Position numbers and translations under genes: made by a program. Source: CAYLLN01 sp036496265 (GTDB lineage: Bacteria; Planctomycetota; Planctomycetia; Pirellulales; Pirellulaceae). Taken from it: a DNA stretch of 25,028 bases. Where the stretch lies: the NCBI GenBank assembly GCA_036496265.1, contig DASXLL010000170.1:1-25028 (forward strand), in the 5' to 3' direction. Below, in pieces: positions 20,389 through 25,028 of this stretch. Positions within the stretch are counted from its first letter, which is position 1; every line of letters starts with the position of its first letter. A model generated the notes under the pieces. The model worked only from the letters and a program-made list of their open reading frames with translations. It was not told the DNA's origin and did not search any database.

Positions 20389-22974
20389 CTATTTTTCGTT
20401 GGAAGCCTCAGCAGGCAACTCGATATCGCGATACGCAATCGCCTGCCGCACCGCCGGCGGCACCGGGGCATCAACACCTTTCACCGCTCGCCACAGAATC
20501 TCGTTGAGCTCAAAGTCGTCGATCCGGTCATACTCGCTGAAGTCCATCTTTTTCGAGCGTTCGGCGCCGTAGGCGGTTGGCTCGTTGCGAGCGGCGAGGT
20601 TGATGCGGGCGGGAACGTGCGTGTAGGGGGTCAGGTCGGGTTTGTCGCTGAAGGCTTCGAACATCGGGGTCGCGGCTGCGTCGAACTGGCTCAGCGGCGG
20701 CAAGCCGAGAATTAGCTCCATCGTCCGAAGCATGCTGACGGTGCCGTACTGCGTGCTGTCCAAATGGCCGCGGCGAATGTAGGGACTGATGACCTGGCCG
20801 ATCGTGCGGTGGGCATCGACATGGTCGGCGCCGTTTTGAGCGTCGTCTTCAATGACAAAGATGGCGATTTCTTTCCAGACGGGGCTGTGGCTAACCGCAT
20901 CCACCAGGCGGCCAAGCGCCAGATCATTGCTGGCAACGCAGGCTTGGGGAGTGTTTTCTCCTGGCGATGTTCCCTTGGTGTGGTTCTCCCCCAGGCTCAT
21001 GACAATCAGCCGCGGTAGCGTGCCTTTGGCTAGAAAATCGTTGAATTCCCGCAGGAACACTTCGACGTTCTCCGTATCGCGCATTCTCGGCTTACCATCG
21101 ATCCGCAGATCGTAATCAGGGCACACATGACCGATGAGGCTCGGCACGCGGCCGTCCATCTTAAACGTGCCGTCCGGCTGACTGACGCGCCCGCCGTATT
21201 CCCCGTAGTTGCGATACGACAGGCCATGCCGCTTGCACATATCCCAGATGTAGCCGCTAGGAGCGCGGGTCAAATCCCCTTCATCGTCGTCATCGATGCC
21301 TTGCCGCTTGGAATAGGTCAGCGCCCAATTGCGAGCGATATAATCGGTGTTGTAGGCCATCGTGGACCACGGGTGGCCGTCAGCCGAGACATGGCCGTTG
21401 CAATACAAATTATCGAGTAGCACGAATTCGTTGGCCAGCTTGTGATGATTCGGCGTAATCTCCTCGCCGAACATCAAGAGGCTCGGGTCGCGATTGCCGC
21501 GGGGGATATCGCTGAAGACTTGATCGTAGGTGCGGTTTTCCTTGATGATGTAAATGACGTGCTTAATCGGCGACGCTTCGCCCACCTTCGTCGGAATCGC
21601 CGTCTTTCGTTCGTACGGCGCGGTAGTCAGCAGCTTGTCGCTATAGGGACAGTTGCGATAAACCTGGTCCGTGTATTTATCCAGCTCCTTTTCCTGCGGA
21701 ATATCGACGATCGACAGCGCCCCGGAGAGTGTCGTGCCGACATGGCTGAATTGAATCTTGCGATAGCCCCCCTCGCCGATTGGCCCGTCATGCGCCGCCT
21801 TTAGTCGCTCTTCGCTCGGCTTGTTCGACCCCGTCGCATTGCCCTTGCCGACGCCGACGAGCAATTTTTTGTTGTCCGGCGTGACGGCGATCGACGTGGG
21901 ATACCAGCCGGTCGGAATGAACCCCTTGATCACGCTCTTTCGCGGCTCTTCGACCTCAATCACGGCGACGCAATTGTTATCAGCGTTGGCCACGTAAAGG
22001 AATTCGCCTTCGGAATCGATCGCCAGGGCATCGGGCGTCGAACCTTCCGGCGATTTGGGAAACAGGGCCGTGTAAATCGTCTCTTGCAACGTGCCGAGCT
22101 TCGTATCTAGACAATAAATCGCGTTGCTCGACGCACAAGCGACAAACAGCCGATCGTCGGTCGGGTGCAAAACCATTTGATTGGGATGCTCGCCGACGGG
22201 AATCCGCGCCACCGTCTTCAGCGAGTCAGGATCGACCGTCAGGACAGCGCGATCGGCCCAATCGCTGACATACAAGAGGCCATTCTTAGCCTTCACCACG
22301 TCATACGGCCGTTGGCCGCAGCGAGCCGTCAAATCGTCAATTTGCTTCCCAACGGCAAGTCGCGTGATCGCGCCGCCGGCATGGTTGTCCGTCGTGGCAT
22401 TTCCCCAAGCGAACGATTTGTTACCCCCCTTAGGAATCGCCGTCAAGGAAAACAGCGTTTCCGTCATCGCGTCGAAATAAACTCCCGTTCGAAAGCCATT
22501 TTTTGCTCCATCCGCAGCCTCCTTCGCCTTGTCGCCGCTCGGATACGTATCCCGCGGCTCCAGCTTGCCGCCCGTGAACACGAACGAGCGAATCACCGCA
22601 TCGCCGCCGCCCGACCACCACAGTCGATCGACTTCTTTATCCACCGCGAGTCCGAACCAACTCTGCGGCGCGGATTCGACCGAGACTTTCTTGCCCGTCG
22701 CCAGCTCAATCGCGGTGAGCTCATGCGCGTTGTAGCCATTGGTCGCCACCAGGGCGTATTTGCCATCAGGCGTCGTGCGAATATTAAGTGGCAGATCGGT
22801 GAGCAACACCTGCCGACCGGCTGGAGTCAGCTTCCATCCATTGGGCAATACAAATCCCTGATCCGTCGGTCCCGGAAACCCAGGTGGATTTTTCGTCGGT
22901 TTTTCCTGAGCCACGGCGAATCCAAGCGTGGCCAATAACGAAAGTACGGCAAGCGAGCGCAAAGAGCAGGACAT
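20389..22974 (-). CDS. Secreted YVTN beta-propeller/phosphoesterase fusion
   Basis: The 861-residue protein starts best at ATG 22974, where a signal peptide begins (SLRSLAVLSLLATLGFAVAQ); the open frame runs 50 codons further without family features. Residues about 45-440 are a YVTN/YncE-type propeller (RTTPDGKYALVATNG, VGEHPNQMVLHPTDDRLFVA, LAIDSEGEFLYVANADNN, IAVTPDNKKLLVG). From about 465 on there is a PF04185-like phosphoesterase domain (HVIYIIKENRTYDQVFSDI, GHVSADGHPWSTMAYNTDYI, FVIEDDAQNGADHVDAHRT) with metal-binding acids and histidines. It is likely periplasmic and may release phosphate from an organic ester. No partner gene is adjacent. Domain identity is clear; the substrate is unknown. 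Confidence 0.9.
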   Translation of the reverse strand: MSCSLRSLAVLSLLATLGFAVAQEKPTKNPPGFPGPTDQGFVLPNGWKLTPAGRQVLLTDLPLNIRTTPDGKYALVATNGYNAHELTAIELATGKKVSVESAPQSWFGLAVDKEVDRLWWSGGGDAVIRSFVFTGGKLEPRDTYPSGDKAKEAADGAKNGFRTGVYFDAMTETLFSLTAIPKGGNKSFAWGNATTDNHAGGAITRLAVGKQIDDLTARCGQRPYDVVKAKNGLLYVSDWADRAVLTVDPDSLKTVARIPVGEHPNQMVLHPTDDRLFVACASSNAIYCLDTKLGTLQETIYTALFPKSPEGSTPDALAIDSEGEFLYVANADNNCVAVIEVEEPRKSVIKGFIPTGWYPTSIAVTPDNKKLLVGVGKGNATGSNKPSEERLKAAHDGPIGEGGYRKIQFSHVGTTLSGALSIVDIPQEKELDKYTDQVYRNCPYSDKLLTTAPYERKTAIPTKVGEASPIKHVIYIIKENRTYDQVFSDIPRGNRDPSLLMFGEEITPNHHKLANEFVLLDNLYCNGHVSADGHPWSTMAYNTDYIARNWALTYSKRQGIDDDDEGDLTRAPSGYIWDMCKRHGLSYRNYGEYGGRVSQPDGTFKMDGRVPSLIGHVCPDYDLRIDGKPRMRDTENVEVFLREFNDFLAKGTLPRLIVMSLGENHTKGTSPGENTPQACVASNDLALGRLVDAVSHSPVWKEIAIFVIEDDAQNGADHVDAHRTIGQVISPYIRRGHLDSTQYGTVSMLRTMELILGLPPLSQFDAAATPMFEAFSDKPDLTPYTHVPARINLAARNEPTAYGAERSKKMDFSEYDRIDDFELNEILWRAVKGVDAPVPPAVRQAIAYRDIELPAEASNEK

Positions 22975-23158
22975 GGCAGTAATTCTCAGGCAGGAAGGAG
23001 CGAGCGGCGGCTGTCTTGCAGAGGATCCAGCCGCGGTGGGGCAGCCTCGATTGTAGATTGAAACGACACCCTCAACAACGAGAACGTTATGCCCATTGCT
23101 GTGAAGGGCGCACCAAGAGGGCATGAAGACCTTTAGAGCGGCTCACAAAACCTATACA

Positions 23159-23221
23159 AACCCGAAGCGTAAGCGAGGGAATCAAGCCAGTTTGAGCAGT
23201 CCCTCGCTGACGCTTCGGGTT
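23159..23221. repeat. Dispersed palindrome, family B, copy 2
   Basis: The arms 23159-23180 and 23200-23221 pair at 21 of 22 positions around a 19-nt loop. The left arm is identical to copy 1; the loop differs. It lies between the hemA stop and the start of the phosphoesterase gene, so it may end the ccsA-hemA transcript. Confidence 0.85.
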
Positions 23222-23235
23222 AGTGTTAGACGTTC

Positions 23236-24510
23236 TTAGTCATTTAGCCGGAACAGCCGCTTCAGCGCATCGAGCAACCCGTGCGGCGTTCCTTGCTGGG
23301 CCTCATCGCGCAGCGACTCCAGCGGCGGGTGCAGCAGTTTGTTGACAAGTCGATCGAGTGTCGCTGTAATCTCCGCCTGGATTTTTGGGTCGATCGGTCC
23401 CAGTTTATTGAGCAGACGGGCCAATTCATCCGCCTTCACTTCTTCCGCCCGCAACTTCAGCCGCTTGATCGTCGGCGCCGTCGCCCGATGATGCAGATCG
23501 GCCATGAACCGCCGCGTCTCTTCCTCGATAATCCGTTCGGCTCGCGGCCATTCTTCCTCGCGCTCCCGGCGATTTTTCTCGCACGCCGCCTTCAAATCGT
23601 CGATTGAATACAAATAGACGCCCGTCAATTCGCCAATCTGCTCGTCGAAGTCGCGAGGAATCGCCAAATCCAAAATCAGCAGCGGCCGCTGGAATCGTTC
23701 GGCCACGATCGGACGAAACTCCGCTGCCGAAACAATCGGCTCGGTTGCACCCGTAGCACTCACGACCAAATCCGCCTCGACCAATAATTCACGCAGTTCG
23801 CCCCACTCTCGCGGCTGACCGGCCAGCCGCGACGCGAGGTCCTCGGCCCGCACCCGACTGCGGTTGACGATCGAAATCTGCTGCGCCCCTTCATCGATCA
23901 AATACCGCAGCGCCTCCTCCCCCATTTCGCCCGCGCCAATCACCAGCACATGCTTATCATCGAATCGCTCGAAGACGCTTTTCGCGAACTCCGCCACCGC
24001 GACGCTCGGAATGCTCACCCGCTTCTGCTGAATGGCCGTTTCCGTTGCCACGCGCTTGGCCACTCGCAGCGTCGCCTGAAACGCCGCGTTCGTCAGCGGC
24101 CCCGTTGCGCTCGCCCGCGTCGCCAGCTCATACGCCTGCTTCACTTGCCCCAGGATCTGCGCCTCGCCAACCACCATGCTGTCCAGGCTCGCCGCCACCG
24201 TGAACAAATGCCGGACAAAATCCTCGCCGGTATGCTCGAATAGCTTATTGAACAACTGCTCCGCCTCGACGCCGTGAAATTCGGCCAGAAAATTCACCGC
24301 ATCATGATGCGTCGGGCACGCCTCGGCCGCCTCGCTCGCGAAATAGAGTTCCACGCGATTGCACGTCGAAAGCAACACCGCCTCCGCCTGCGGATAGCGG
24401 CTGCGAAATCGCGCCAGCGCCTCCACCGCCTGCTCCCGGCTAAACGCCAGCCGCTCCCGCACCTCCACGGGCGCCGTGTGATGGCTACATCCGACCATTT
24501 GCAATTTCAT
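23236..24510 (-). CDS. hemA: Glutamyl-tRNA reductase
   Basis: The 424-residue enzyme makes glutamate-1-semialdehyde from glutamyl-tRNA, the first step of C5 heme synthesis. The catalytic Cys50 is in LLSTCNRVELY, and His101 lies before FTVAASLDSMVVGEAQILGQ. The NADPH domain has GAGEMG at 192-197 and NRSRVRAEDLA. A C-terminal dimerisation helix follows (from about residue 320). ATG 24510 overlaps the upstream stop as ATGA, and GGAG lies within the upstream gene, so translation is coupled. The upstream gene is ccsA/hemX-like, a common arrangement in bacteria that use the C5 pathway. Length is normal. Confidence 0.97.
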   Translation of the reverse strand: MKLQMVGCSHHTAPVEVRERLAFSREQAVEALARFRSRYPQAEAVLLSTCNRVELYFASEAAEACPTHHDAVNFLAEFHGVEAEQLFNKLFEHTGEDFVRHLFTVAASLDSMVVGEAQILGQVKQAYELATRASATGPLTNAAFQATLRVAKRVATETAIQQKRVSIPSVAVAEFAKSVFERFDDKHVLVIGAGEMGEEALRYLIDEGAQQISIVNRSRVRAEDLASRLAGQPREWGELRELLVEADLVVSATGATEPIVSAAEFRPIVAERFQRPLLILDLAIPRDFDEQIGELTGVYLYSIDDLKAACEKNRREREEEWPRAERIIEEETRRFMADLHHRATAPTIKRLKLRAEEVKADELARLLNKLGPIDPKIQAEITATLDRLVNKLLHPPLESLRDEAQQGTPHGLLDALKRLFRLND

Positions 24511-25028
24511 GTCCGGTCTCCGCGTTCGAGACCGAACCAGTTCAAAGTTTCGAGTTTAAAGTTCAAGGTTGCATGCTGATTTTCCGCCAACATTGCACAT
24601 TGAACTTTGAACTTTGAACTCATACCCGCCGCTCTCGGCCGACTATGTTGCGAGCTGCCCGCCAGCACCATCGCCATCACTACCGCCAAAAACACAAAGC
24701 TCGCGACTGTTAAATATGCCACCTTACGTCCCTGTTGAGCGGGCTTATAGAGCCATTCAAACAGAGTCGCGGCTAACAGCCAAACCAGCAGACCCGCCGA
24801 GCTAACGACCACCGTATCATTCCACGGCAAATCGGGTTTGCCGCGCTCCGCGTCCACCGCATTCAGAATAATCCCGGCGATCAAACCCAGCGCGATAAAA
24901 CACGACGAATAAATGAGCGACTGCTTGTTGATCTTCTGCAGCCACTCCAGACTCGGCAGCTTCAGGCCCACTTGCGGTGGCACATGATGCTTCAGCCGCC
25001 ACGACTGCACCAGATACATCAGCCCCGC
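24507..25028 (-). CDS. CcsA/HemX-like cytochrome c assembly membrane protein, partial
   Basis: The frame is open to the window end, so the N-terminal part lies outside; about 173 residues are seen. The first visible residues (AGLMYLVQSWRLKHHVPP) match a CcsA-type loop between membrane helices, and three hydrophobic segments follow (SLIYSSCFIALGLIAGIILN, VVVSSAGLLVWLLAATLF, YLTVASFVFLAVVMAMVLAG). The family delivers heme for cytochrome c maturation or affects glutamyl-tRNA reductase (HemX). After the last helix an unusual tail of about 40 residues is encoded by a repeat (24540-24621). The stop overlaps hemA as ATGA. The family is likely; the exact subfamily is uncertain. Confidence 0.8.
   Translation of the reverse strand, partial: AGLMYLVQSWRLKHHVPPQVGLKLPSLEWLQKINKQSLIYSSCFIALGLIAGIILNAVDAERGKPDLPWNDTVVVSSAGLLVWLLAATLFEWLYKPAQQGRKVAYLTVASFVFLAVVMAMVLAGSSQHSRPRAAGMSSKFKVQCAMLAENQHATLNFKLETLNWFGLERGDRT
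24540..24621. repeat. TTCAAAGT-type imperfect palindrome inside the ccsA-like gene
   Basis: The right arm 24591-24621 (read on the minus strand as several AGTTCAA words) pairs imperfectly with 24540-24575, which carries AGTTCAAAGTTT and AAAGTTCAAGG. It translates as SSKFKVQ...LNFKLETLNWF. This looks like a dispersed intergenic repeat now inside a coding frame. Confidence 0.65.

Noticed and set aside
22165..22938. 257-residue plus-strand frame opposite the YVTN/phosphoesterase
   Set aside because: Shadow of a clear minus-strand gene; Arg/Ile-rich without domain features.

Overview
The window looks like chromosomal DNA of a planctomycete, probably of the Pirellulales type. The inference rests on the gene set: a secreted PmoA-like (DUF6807) protein, a BON-domain protein with a long Pro/Ala/Gly-rich tail, a large secreted YVTN-propeller/phosphoesterase, a stand-alone Ser/Thr kinase, a type III polyketide synthase, a moderately GC-rich composition and many small dispersed intergenic palindromes. 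No tRNA, rRNA, CRISPR array, transposase or phage gene was recognised. I had no database access, so family names come from motifs read by eye.

Layout. 1-3308: secreted and envelope proteins (DUF6807 protein, a small secreted protein, a BON-domain protein on the minus strand). 3309-3820: a gene-free gap. 3821-5240: yacG and a polytopic membrane protein. 5237-7338 (minus): degenerate receiver protein, Ser/Thr kinase, small hypothetical. 7648-10061 (minus): dapA, a PhoB-type regulator and phoU. 10284-13408 (minus): the translation/replication block rplY-pth-rpsF-ssb-rplI, without rpsR. 13540-14966 (plus): a small accessory island with a RelE/HigB-like toxin and HigA-like antitoxin behind a palindromic operator, a hypothetical protein, and an AbrB-type antitoxin without a visible toxin. 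15012-16430 (minus): an aldehyde dehydrogenase. 16680-16997: a small hypothetical. 17193-20328: a probable specialised-metabolite locus (FAD oxidoreductase overlapping a type III PKS, with a convergent methyltransferase). 20389-22974 (minus): secreted YVTN/phosphoesterase. 23236-25028 (minus): ccsA/hemX-like gene, cut by the window end, translationally coupled to hemA.

How the genes relate. phoU-phoB is a partial phosphate-signalling module lacking pst and phoR here. rplY-pth-rpsF-ssb-rplI is a housekeeping run that starts twice at non-ATG codons with good ribosome-binding sites. The FAD oxidoreductase, PKS and methyltransferase form the expected toolkit for an oxidised, methylated alkylresorcinol, pyrone or quinone; this is the most interesting biosynthetic content.

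The strongest signal outside the genes is a population of short intergenic inverted repeats of at least three sequence families. Some occur at two or more places in the window, and a further repeat has been read into the 3' end of the ccsA-like gene.
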